From NCBI RefSeq assembly GCF_030719295.1, contig NZ_CP120997.1, positions 3,848,501 to 3,912,500 of the forward strand: a stretch of DNA of 64,000 bases. Direction: 5' to 3'. Made by a program: the position numbers and the translations under genes. How positions within the stretch are numbered: position 1 is the stretch's first letter; each line of letters opens with the position of its first letter. The notes below the pieces were generated by a model, which was given only the letters and a program-made list of their open reading frames with translations, was not told where the DNA came from and searched no databases. Positions 52,965-60,874 of the stretch are shown here, piece after piece. The stretch is from Streptomyces sp. Mut1. Lineage in GTDB: Bacteria > Actinomycetota > Actinomycetes > Streptomycetales > Streptomycetaceae.

Positions 52965-54428
52965 TCAGTCCTTCAGCCGGGCCATCCACGCCTCGATCTC
53001 GTCGGCCTGCCGCGGCAGCTTGTCCGAGAGGTTCCGGTTGCCGTCCTCGGTGACCAGGATGTCGTCCTCGATCCGGACGCCGATGCCGCGGTACTCCTCC
53101 GGCACGGTCAGGTCGTCGGCCTGGAAGTAGAGACCGGGCTCGACGGTGAGGCAGACGCCCGGCTCCAGCGTCCCGTTGACGTACGCCTCGGTCCGCGCGG
53201 CGGCGCAGTCGTGGACGTCCATGCCGAGCATGTGGCCGGTGCCGTGCAGTGTCCAGCGGCGCTGGAGGCCCAGCTCCAGGACCTTCTCCACCGACAGGTC
53301 GCCCAGCAGGCCCCACTCGACGAGCTTCTCGGTGAGCACCCGCTGCGCGGCGTCGTGGAAGTCGCGGAAGTCGGCGCCGGGCTTGACCGCGGCGATACCC
53401 GCCTCCTGCGCCTCGTACACCGCGTCGTAGATCTTGCGCTGGAGCGGTGTGAACGTGCCGCTGATGGGCAGGGTGCGGGTCACGTCGGCCGTGTAGAGGT
53501 CGTTGGTCTCGACCCCGGCGTCGAGCAGCAGCAGCTCGCCCGAGCGGACCGCGCCGTCGTTGCGCACCCAGTGCAGGGTGGTGGCGTGCGGGCCGGCGGC
53601 GCAGATCGAGCCGTACCCGATGTCGTTGCCCTCGATGCGGGCGCGCAGGAAGAAGGTGCCCTCGATGTAGCGCTCGCTCGTGGCCTCCGCCTTGTCGAGG
53701 ACCCTCACGACGTCCTCGAAGCCGCGCGCGGTGATGTCGCAGGCCTTCGTCAGCTCGGCGATCTCGAAGGCGTCCTTGACCAGCCGGGCCTCGGAGAGGT
53801 GGACGCGCAGTTCCTCGTCGCGCTCGGCGGTGACCTTGTCGGTCAGCGCGGCCTCGATCTCGGCGTCGTGGCCGCGCACGTTGCGCACGGGGCCGGTGGC
53901 CTCGGTCAGGGCGGCGGGCAGCTCGCGCACGTCCTTCGCCGGGATGCCCAGCAGCTGCTCGGCCTCGGTGAGGGAGTGGCGGCGGCCGACCCACAGCTCG
54001 CCCTGGCCGTCGAGCCAGAACTCGCCGTCCTCCCGGTTCGAGCGGGGCAGCAGGTAGACGGTCGCCTCGTGGCCCTCGTCCGTCGGCTCCAGGACGAGGA
54101 CGCCGTCCTCGGTCTGGTCGCCGGTGAGGTACGCGTATTCGGTGGAGGCGCGGAAGGCGTAATCGGTGTCATTCGAACGGGTCTTCAGCCGGCCGGCGGG
54201 AATGACCAGACGCTCACCGGGAAAGCGCGCGGAGAGTGCCGCACGGCGGTCGGCGGTGTGCCCGGCCTGGGCGATCGGCTCCAGACCGTGCAGTTCGGTG
54301 TCGGCCCAACCGGACTTCATGCTCGCGGCGAGCTCATCGGATACGCCCGGGTACAGGCCGTTCTTCCGCTGCTTGACCGTCTCTGTCTCTTCGGTCTCCG
54401 GGGTCTCCGGAATGAACTCCTCAGACAC
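52965..54428 (-). CDS. pepP: Xaa-Pro aminopeptidase (aminopeptidase P)
   Basis: 487 residues from the GTG at 54428 behind AAGGAGAG. An N-terminal creatinase-like domain (about 60-215) precedes the pita-bread catalytic domain. Metal ligands appear as LDAGVETNDLYTADVTRTLP (two aspartates), HGTGHMLGMDVHD, LTVEPGLY and IEDDILVTEDG. It releases the first residue of peptides with proline in second place, using two Mn ions, in the cytoplasm. Monocistronic by position. Confidence 0.94.
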   Translation of the reverse strand: MSEEFIPETPETEETETVKQRKNGLYPGVSDELAASMKSGWADTELHGLEPIAQAGHTADRRAALSARFPGERLVIPAGRLKTRSNDTDYAFRASTEYAYLTGDQTEDGVLVLEPTDEGHEATVYLLPRSNREDGEFWLDGQGELWVGRRHSLTEAEQLLGIPAKDVRELPAALTEATGPVRNVRGHDAEIEAALTDKVTAERDEELRVHLSEARLVKDAFEIAELTKACDITARGFEDVVRVLDKAEATSERYIEGTFFLRARIEGNDIGYGSICAAGPHATTLHWVRNDGAVRSGELLLLDAGVETNDLYTADVTRTLPISGTFTPLQRKIYDAVYEAQEAGIAAVKPGADFRDFHDAAQRVLTEKLVEWGLLGDLSVEKVLELGLQRRWTLHGTGHMLGMDVHDCAAARTEAYVNGTLEPGVCLTVEPGLYFQADDLTVPEEYRGIGVRIEDDILVTEDGNRNLSDKLPRQADEIEAWMARLKD

Positions 54429-54550
54429 GACTTGTCTCTCCTTGGTACGACACTGGGCCCTCTCCATCGTACGGGCGTACGGAAGGGGGCCCAGGGCCGG
54501 AAGACCTCTTACACGGGGAGGCCGGCGCGGTGCGGAAAAAGGGGGGCGCG

Positions 54551-55921
54551 TCAGTCGAAGCGGGCGGCCACGACGACCACGTCCTCGGCACTGTCCGCGC
54601 GCCCGGCTCCCTCGGGCAGCACGGTGCGCACCACATGGTCGGCCACGGACCCGGCGTCCTGGCGCAGCGCCCTCGGCACGTTCGCCGCCGCCGAGTGCAG
54701 CCGCGCGAAGGCCCGGTCCATCGAGTCGCCGGCCCGGCGCAGCAGCCCGTCGGTGTAGAGCAGGACCGTCTCGCCGGGCGCCGGGGTGATGTCCACACTG
54801 GGCGCCTCCCAGCACGACAGCATGCCCAGCGGGGCGGACAGGGTGGTCTCGACGTACGAGGTGCGGCGCTCACCGACGATCAGCGGCGGTGTGTGCCCGG
54901 CCCCGGCCAGCAGGATCTTGCGGCGGGCCGGTTCGCAGTAGGCGAAGAGCGCGGTCGCCGAGCGGGCGGGCTCGGTCAGCCGCAGCAGCAGTTCGAGGTC
55001 GGAGAGCACGGCGACGGGGTCCTCGCCCTCCATCACCGCGTAGGCGCGCAGACCGGCGCGCAGCCGTCCCATGGCGGCCAGCGCGCTGGGTCCGGAGCCG
55101 CCCACCGAGCCGACGGCGAGACCGAGTGTGCCCTCCGGCAGGGCCAGCGCGTCGTACCAGTCGGTGCCGCCCTGGGGGGCCACTTGATGGCGTACGGCCA
55201 GCTGGACGCCGGGAATCCGGGGGAGCCGGGTGGGCAGGAGCTCCTCGGTCACGGTGGCGACGTCCGTCCTGGCCCGTTCCAGTTCCAGCAGGCGGGCCAG
55301 GTGCTCGGAGGCGTATCCGGCGTACAGGCCGACGAGGTGGCGCTGGCGTTCCAGTGGTTCGGCGGGTTCGTCGTAGAGCCAGACGGCTGCGGCGAGCCGT
55401 CCGGTCGCCCCGGTGGACAGGGGCAGGGCGTAGCTGGCGGCGTAGCCCAGCCGGGCGGCGACCTCGCGCCTGCGGGGGTCCACGCCGGGGTCGCCGAGCA
55501 GGTCGGGCGTGGTCAGCGGGCCTTCAGGGTTCGGCAGCCCTTCCAGGATGCGGCCGTAGGAGGTGGCGCTGCGCGGCACGGTCTCGATCTGGCCGAGTTC
55601 GGCGTGGGCCAGACCGAGCCCGGTGGTGCTGACGGGGCCGCGGCGGTCGGAAGGCTCGAAGGCGACCAGTCCCCGACGGGCGCCGACCAGGGCGGCTCCG
55701 GCTTCGAGGAACTCGTGCAGTGCGTCGTCGAGGGTGCTGGTTCTGGCCAGCCGTTCGGTGAGTTCGTGGAGCGTGGTGAGGTCGGAGACCCAGCCGGCCA
55801 GGCGGTCCTGGATGAAGGCGCCGGGCGCTGCGGAGACCTCGTCCATCGGCCCGGCAGTGTGCGCCGAAACCGGAACTGTGGGATCGATTCCAGCCACTTT
55901 TGGCAGGTGCGGAGCGCTCAT
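54551..55921 (-). CDS. GAF plus SpoIIE/PP2C-type phosphatase-like protein lacking a metal-site aspartate
   Basis: 456 residues from the ATG at 55921; in-frame ATGs at 55978 and 56038 (the latter close behind GGGGGA) are alternatives. A GAF domain covers about 45-215 and a SpoIIE-like phosphatase domain 235-456. The first metal motif is present (GGTDWYDALALPEG, D254). The next, normally G-D-V-x-G-H/K-G, reads G271-S-V-G-G-S-G with serine in place of the aspartate. GAGHTPPLIV and LLYTDGLLRR are kept, and the end reads EDVVVVAARFD. It may be an inactive or altered phosphatase acting as a regulator of RsbW-like kinases. Confidence 0.82.
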   Translation of the reverse strand: MSAPHLPKVAGIDPTVPVSAHTAGPMDEVSAAPGAFIQDRLAGWVSDLTTLHELTERLARTSTLDDALHEFLEAGAALVGARRGLVAFEPSDRRGPVSTTGLGLAHAELGQIETVPRSATSYGRILEGLPNPEGPLTTPDLLGDPGVDPRRREVAARLGYAASYALPLSTGATGRLAAAVWLYDEPAEPLERQRHLVGLYAGYASEHLARLLELERARTDVATVTEELLPTRLPRIPGVQLAVRHQVAPQGGTDWYDALALPEGTLGLAVGSVGGSGPSALAAMGRLRAGLRAYAVMEGEDPVAVLSDLELLLRLTEPARSATALFAYCEPARRKILLAGAGHTPPLIVGERRTSYVETTLSAPLGMLSCWEAPSVDITPAPGETVLLYTDGLLRRAGDSMDRAFARLHSAAANVPRALRQDAGSVADHVVRTVLPEGAGRADSAEDVVVVAARFD

Positions 55922-56517
55922 GGTCGTCGGCTTTCCGAGCGGTGTGTTCCGTCGAATAGCATCGCAAACCCCCATGTCATTCTGCGCCGCTACCAGTGCA
56001 TCCACATGTACACGCACAAGTAAGGCGATGTCCAGCATTGTCCCCCTGGGAAACGCGGTGTTCCCGCGTTGACCAACTTGGCCAAAAACTGCACCCTGTA
56101 GCGCCTATTCGGGGTCGACTGGGTCTGCCCGACGGGGGTGTACCTCCGGGTGAAGCCCCGGGGAGCGTCATTCCGGGCATGCTGGGTACGTAAATCCTTG
56201 GATGGCCAGGGGCGGTCGCACTCGCCCCCGGAACCTGGCAGCGGGTCCGGACGTCCTCCCTTGTGACGGCCGCGCCCCACCCCCGAGTGGTGAGGCCGTA
56301 CGAACGGACGGCAGGCGCGCCACGCGGCCTGCACCTCGCCACGATGTCGACTGCAAGCAGCTCGATCCGGCTCAGCACAGCTCACGCTCGGTACCGACGA
56401 ATGACCCGTACCGCAGGCTCGACGAGCATGCACACCCAGTGAAGATCCGCACGCATGGTGTGACCGCGCACGATGTGGAGCGGACCCTCGGCGTTCAACG
56501 GAAAGGAACGAGCGCTC
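55922..56517. other. Gap of up to 596 bp between divergent phosphatase-like and prim-pol genes
   Basis: If the phosphatase-like protein starts at 55921 this stretch is non-coding; if it starts at 56038 the first 117 bp are coding. It contains AACGCG/CGCGTT round a 7-base centre near 56053-56071 and a TTGGCCAA palindrome. Two divergent promoters must lie here. No small gene stands out. Confidence 0.5.
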
Positions 56518-57234
56518 ATGCGCGAGATCCTCGGAAGGCGACGCAGGCTCAGGTTCAGGCTCGGACGCAGGGGCGGCTCCGCCCGGCTCGACGCCGCCCT
56601 GACCTGTGCCACGGCCTGGCAGTGGCCCGTGCTCCCCGGAGCGGGGCTGCGGGCGGCCGGCGGCCGCGGTGACCGTGGGCACGGCTGCGCCTGCCCCGAT
56701 CCCGAGTGCGCCGTGCCCGGCGCGCACCCCTTCGATCCCGGACTGCTCGCGGCGACCACCGACGCCCGGATGGTGCGCTGGTGGTGGACGAACCGGCCCA
56801 CCGCGCCGGTGCTGCTCGCCACGGGCGGACGGGCGCCCTGCGCCCTGAGCCTGCCCGCCGCGGCCGGTGCCCGCGCCCTGGCCGAGCTGGAACGGGCGGG
56901 CGTGCGGCTCGGCCCTGTCGTGGCGACGCCGACCCGGTGGTTGCTGCTGGTCGCCCCGTACACGCTCGAACGGCTCGGTGAGCTGCTGTACGCACAGGAC
57001 TGGGTGCCCAGCTCGCTGCGGTTCCACGGCGAGGGGGGCTACGTCGTCCTGCCGCCCTCGGAGATCGGTACGGGGCAGGTGCGCTGGGAGCGTGCGCCGG
57101 AGCGGGTTTCCGGGCCGCGTGCCAGAGGGGCGGTCGCCGCCGCGCCGTGGCTGCCGGATGTGGGGGAGGTACTGGACGCGCTGGTCGCGGCGAGCACGAG
57201 TGCCCCCGACGGCGGAAGCAGACTGGCTCACTGA
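56518..57234 (+). CDS. Bifunctional DNA primase/polymerase (prim-pol) domain protein
   Basis: 238 residues, ATG behind GGAAAGGAACG. After a basic start (REILGRRRRLRFRLGRR) the prim-pol N-terminal signature appears: ATAWQWPVLPGAGL, then a zinc-site-like cluster C57-x-C59-x4-C64-x5-H70 and HPFDPG. WWWTNRPTAPVLLATGG is also typical. It lacks the helicase half seen in plasmid and phage versions. Such free-standing proteins are conserved in Streptomyces cores, with no settled function. Confidence 0.75.
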   Translation: MREILGRRRRLRFRLGRRGGSARLDAALTCATAWQWPVLPGAGLRAAGGRGDRGHGCACPDPECAVPGAHPFDPGLLAATTDARMVRWWWTNRPTAPVLLATGGRAPCALSLPAAAGARALAELERAGVRLGPVVATPTRWLLLVAPYTLERLGELLYAQDWVPSSLRFHGEGGYVVLPPSEIGTGQVRWERAPERVSGPRARGAVAAAPWLPDVGEVLDALVAASTSAPDGGSRLAH

Positions 57235-57928
57235 GCGTTTGACAGCCGGGTTGGCCCGTTTCCGGTGTGCGTGTGTTCTTTTGGAAGGCATTCATTACGG
57301 ATTTCTGTCGGTTCTCTGTTCGGTCTCCGGCGAATCCCTTCCGTTCTTCCGCACCTCCTCCCCGCCCTTCCGTCTTGCCTCACGTTTCACATTCTCCGCG
57401 TAAACCGCCGACCCGCCGTATCGATCTGTTTCCGCCGGCCCGTTTGCGCTGTCTCGTTCACGTCGGCCCGTTTGCGACGGTCCGATCGCTCTGTCGTCAA
57501 GCGGCGCCCGGGTGCGGCGGGCCGGGTAAATCCGGGCGGCGGCGGGGTACCTGATGGCGCTTCGGACGCTGGTCCGGGGCGGCTGCGGCCGCGCCACGGC
57601 CCCAACCGGCGTACACGGCCGCAGGACTGATGCCGGGCCATCGGGAGGAGGGGTGCGGGGGCGGGAGGCGAGGCAGCGGGCCTGCGCGCGGCTTGTGCGG
57701 GGGCCCGTACGCGGCTTGTGCGCCGCGGGGCGCGCCCTGCGGCGCCGTACCCGGAAATGAGGATGCCCGGTCGCTGGCGACGGGGGATGCACCAGCGACC
57801 GGGCTTCTAGAACGGTAACAAGAGATCTGCCGTTCGCAAATTCGATCTCGCGTATTCGGACAGCGATTTACCTGTCAGTACCGGGAGTTGTGACGCGGGT
57901 CACCGTTCGGTCCGCTTGCTGGTGACTG
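57235..57928. other. 694-bp gap with odd composition and short direct repeats
   Basis: No gene is supported. From about 57240 to 57500 the plus strand is rich in T and C and lower in G+C than anywhere nearby. Direct repeats occur: GGCCCGTTTGCG twice (near 57437 and 57464) and CGCGGCTTGTGCG twice (near 57689 and 57711). A strong hairpin ends the stretch at 57765-57804. From 57805 to 57928 an A+T-richer segment precedes the SEC-C gene's stop. Confidence 0.6.
57765..57804. terminator. Strong hairpin between convergent prim-pol and SEC-C genes
   Basis: Perfect 13-bp arms GCCCGGTCGCTGG (57765-57777) and its complement (57792-57804) with a 14-base loop. It is followed by CTTCT. It lies 125 bp from the SEC-C stop. 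Confidence 0.8.
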
Positions 57929-58894
57929 TCAGCTGAGCGTCACCTGGCGGTTGGTGAGCCCGCCGCGTGCCCGCCGCTCCTCGGCGGTGAGCGGCGCGTC
58001 CGAGGCGAGCGCCTTCGCGAGCCGCTCCGCGAATGCGGCGGCCGGCTTCTCGCAGTCCTCCGCGCCCATCGCGCTCGGCAGGTCCCAGACCGGGACCATC
58101 AGCCCGTGCGCCCGGAACGAGCCGACCAGCCGGGTGTCGTCACCGAGCGACGACTCGCCGGCGGCGTGCAGCCGGGCGAGCGCGTCGAGCAGCTGCTCCT
58201 CGGCGTGCGGCATGACCCAGCGCAGGTGGTTCTTCTCCGGCGTCTCGCACCAGTAGGCGGCGTCCACCCCGGAGAGCAGGACGGTCGGGATCGCCGCGTC
58301 GTTCGCACGCTCCAGCGAGGCGCTCACCTCGGCCGTGGCGTTCTCCGCGTCCGGCACCCAGAACTCGAAGCCGGAGTGGACGACCGGCGCGAAGGACGCG
58401 TCGGCGTCCAGCAGGTCCTGCAGCCGGGGGCCGTCGGCCGGCACACGGCGGGCGGCCACGGGCGAACCCGGCTCCGCCTCCAGCGCACGCTGGAGCGTGT
58501 CCGCGAGGTCCCGGCTCAGGTCACCGGACGAGGTGTCGTTCTGCAGGGCGAGCAGCACGGAACCGTCCTCGCGGCGCAGTGCGGGCCAGGCCATCGGGAG
58601 GACCGTCGCGAGCGTCACCGACGGCACGCCCTCGGGCAGGCCGCCCTTGAGCGTCAGCTCGGCCGTGGCCGCCGGGACCAGCTCGCGCAGCGCGACCCAG
58701 TCGCACTCCCCGGCCAGCCCCTCGAACGGGCGCTGGACCAGCTCGGTCACGGCCTGGGCCGCGGCCCGGCCGTGACAGGCCTTGTAGCGGCGGCCCGAAC
58801 CGCACGGGCAGGGCTCACGAGCCCCGACCACCGGGATCTCGCCGTCCTTGAGCTGCTGCTTCCCGGCCTTGGTCTGAGGGCGCTTCTTAGCCAT
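57929..58894 (-). CDS. SEC-C motif protein (DUF5926 family)
   Basis: 321 residues starting MAKKRPQTKAGKQQLKDGEI. The SEC-C zinc motif PCPCGSGRRYKACHG (C29, C31, C40, H41) is the same one found at the end of SecA. The remaining 280 residues match the actinobacterial DUF5926 family, whose role is unknown. The zinc motif suggests binding to the ribosome or another partner protein. It is transcribed alone, with a basic leader. Confidence 0.85.
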   Translation of the reverse strand: MAKKRPQTKAGKQQLKDGEIPVVGAREPCPCGSGRRYKACHGRAAAQAVTELVQRPFEGLAGECDWVALRELVPAATAELTLKGGLPEGVPSVTLATVLPMAWPALRREDGSVLLALQNDTSSGDLSRDLADTLQRALEAEPGSPVAARRVPADGPRLQDLLDADASFAPVVHSGFEFWVPDAENATAEVSASLERANDAAIPTVLLSGVDAAYWCETPEKNHLRWVMPHAEEQLLDALARLHAAGESSLGDDTRLVGSFRAHGLMVPVWDLPSAMGAEDCEKPAAAFAERLAKALASDAPLTAEERRARGGLTNRQVTLS

Positions 58895-59012
58895 GGTGGG
58901 CTTTCTCCCGATTGCGACAGTGCGGTCTGGCCCGCGAGCCTAGCCGCCCCACCGCCGTCCGGGGCACAGCCGCCCTCGCCCCGCTCCCGGCTCGTGCCCG
59001 CGGTTGTTGCCT

Positions 59013-59624
59013 TCAGCCCACGTCGTCGAACGCGTCGTCGAACGCGCCGGAGAAATCCAGCCCTTCGAACCCCGGGACGCCGGTGGTCTTCGGCGCGCTC
59101 GGCAGGCCGGTCACGCCGTGCGTCCGCCCGCCGTTCCGGCCGCCCGGCCGCTCGCCGGGGCGCCCGTGTGAACGGTGGGCCCCATGGCCCGCGCTGACGA
59201 GCACCCAGACGGTGACCTCGCCGGGGGCGTCGTCACGTACGCCCCACTCCTGGGCCAGCGCGCTGATGATGTTGAGCCCGCGGCCACCGCGCGCGGTCAC
59301 CGAGGGGGTGGCCGGAACCGGCCTGGTCGGGCCGCCGCCGTCCGTCACCTCGACCGTCAGTCCGCCCGTCCGGTCGACGCGCCACGCGGCGCGTACGTCG
59401 CCCTCTCCTCTCTCTGCCTGCCGGCCCAGCGGCCTGCCGTGCCGGCAGGCATTGCTGAGCAGCTCGGAAAGAATCAGCACCGCATCGTCGACGACCGAAT
59501 CCGACACCCCGTGGCTGCGCAGCTGCTCACGCATCCGGTGCCGTGCCTGTCCCACGCCCGCAGGGCCATGAGGTACGGCCATGCTCGACGACGTGGGCAC
59601 TTCCTGTGCCACCACCAACGCCAC
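59013..59624 (-). CDS. RsbW-like ATP-binding protein (second in window)
   Basis: 203 residues from the GTG at 59624, fixed by a perfect AAAGGAGGT ribosome site (59632-59640) eight bases upstream. GHKL fold: N box VLILSELLSNACRHG, G1 box VTDGGGPTRPV, G2 box ARGGRGLNIISALAQEWGV. The last 60 residues are a low-complexity tail ending AFDDAFDDVG. It probably binds a sigma factor or anti-anti-sigma partner encoded elsewhere. Confidence 0.85.
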   Translation of the reverse strand: MALVVAQEVPTSSSMAVPHGPAGVGQARHRMREQLRSHGVSDSVVDDAVLILSELLSNACRHGRPLGRQAERGEGDVRAAWRVDRTGGLTVEVTDGGGPTRPVPATPSVTARGGRGLNIISALAQEWGVRDDAPGEVTVWVLVSAGHGAHRSHGRPGERPGGRNGGRTHGVTGLPSAPKTTGVPGFEGLDFSGAFDDAFDDVG

Positions 59625-59835
59625 CCCCGAGACCTCCTTTGTCCCCACGCCACGGAGTGGATGCCCTCCAGGGCTGTGCCGGAAACCGGCCAATGGTCGG
59701 GCAGTGACGCACTCGTCACGATCGGACACAGTCCGAGTGCGCCGGTGTACTCCCTGTAGTTGATCTACTGAAGGGCTCATGCGCTGATGCGATCTACTGA
59801 CGTGCCGGTGCGTCGGTGGGGTGGCGGCGTCGGCC

Positions 59836-60684
59836 CTACGAGCGGCCCAGTTGCGCCAGGACCTGCTTGGGGCGGTTGGTGATGATGGCCTCGACGCCGA
59901 GCCGGACGCACAGCTCGACGTCCTCGGGTTCGTTGACCGTCCAGACGTGGGCCCGGTGCCCGGCCCGGTGGAGCCGTTCGATGTAGCCGGGGTGGCTGCG
60001 CACGATCCGCATGCCGGGGCCGGCGATCCGGGCTCCGGCCGGCAGCCGCCCGTCACGCAGGCGGGGGGAGACGAACTGCATGAGATAGACGGTGGGCAAA
60101 TGGGGTACGGCGTCGCGGACGCGGTGCAGCGAGCGGGCCGAGAAGCTCATGACGCGTACCGGCGAGGGGCTGCCGGCGGGCGGGGGCGCGTCGAGCTCGA
60201 AGCGTTTCAGCAGGTGCAGGAGCCGTTCCTCGACCTGGCCGGCCCACCGCGTCGGATGCTTGGTCTCGATGGCCAACTGGAGCGGCCGCCCGCCCGCCCG
60301 TGTCTCGACGAGGAGTTCGAGGAGCCGTTCCAGGGTGAGTACAGAGGTGAGCTCGCCCGGCACCGGGTCCCAGTCCGGTGACTCGGTCTCGTCCCGGTCC
60401 TTCCAGGAGCCGAAGTCGAGGGCGGCGAGTGCGTTCAGCTCCAGGGCGGAGACCGCGCCACGCCCGTTGGACGTACGGTTCACCCGGCGGTCGTGTACGC
60501 ATACGAGGTGGCCGTCGGCCGTGAGTCGTACGTCGCACTCCAGGGCGTCGGCACCGTCCTCGATCGCTTTCCGGTACGCGGCGAGGGTGTGCTCGGGGGC
60601 GTCGTCGGACGCGCCCCGGTGTGCGATGACCTGGATGGGATGCTGCTCGGGGCGCTGCTGCCGTGCTTGGGTCACCCGGGTCAT
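59836..60684 (-). CDS. Glycerophosphodiester phosphodiesterase
   Basis: 282 residues from the ATG at 60684; frame upstream of this is promoter DNA. GDPD signature VIAHRGASDDAPEHTLAAY with the first catalytic histidine and glutamates, ALECDVRLTADGHLVCVHD with the metal ligands and second histidine, and the end EDVELCVRLGVEAIITNRP. It cleaves glycerophosphodiesters to glycerol-3-phosphate and an alcohol. No signal peptide is visible, so it acts inside the cell. Confidence 0.92.
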   Translation of the reverse strand: MTRVTQARQQRPEQHPIQVIAHRGASDDAPEHTLAAYRKAIEDGADALECDVRLTADGHLVCVHDRRVNRTSNGRGAVSALELNALAALDFGSWKDRDETESPDWDPVPGELTSVLTLERLLELLVETRAGGRPLQLAIETKHPTRWAGQVEERLLHLLKRFELDAPPPAGSPSPVRVMSFSARSLHRVRDAVPHLPTVYLMQFVSPRLRDGRLPAGARIAGPGMRIVRSHPGYIERLHRAGHRAHVWTVNEPEDVELCVRLGVEAIITNRPKQVLAQLGRS

Positions 60685-60723
60685 GGTGTCACCGGGAGAC
60701 CATGGGTGTGCGCACCTCGCGAT

Positions 60724-60776
60724 GCAGGACCGTTTTGTCCGTTGTAAGGGCCCGTGCGCAGATGCACAGGTCCTGC
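60724..60776. promoter_or_regulatory. Nested inverted repeats in the divergent GDPD/HtrA promoter region
   Basis: GCAGGACC (60724-60731) and GGTCCTGC (60769-60776) flank a 37-base centre that holds a smaller GTGC/GCAC hairpin. The element lies about 40 bp upstream of the GDPD start and 98 bp before the protease start, so it may be a regulator site for either. Confidence 0.35.
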
Positions 60777-60874
60777 TTACAGTGGCCTGACGTGTTGTGG
60801 GAAAGGCTGGTCCCAGACACGTACACAGCGGATCTCTTGCCGAATGATGATGTGGAACCGAGGAGTATAGAGCT

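Noticed and set aside
52900..53994. A second minus-strand frame inside pepP
   Set aside because: Arginine-rich out-of-frame shadow of a complete aminopeptidase P.
57265..57630. Short plus-strand frames in the gap after the prim-pol gene
   Set aside because: No ribosome site, no third-position G+C bias and no recognisable motif. The stretch is described as non-coding.
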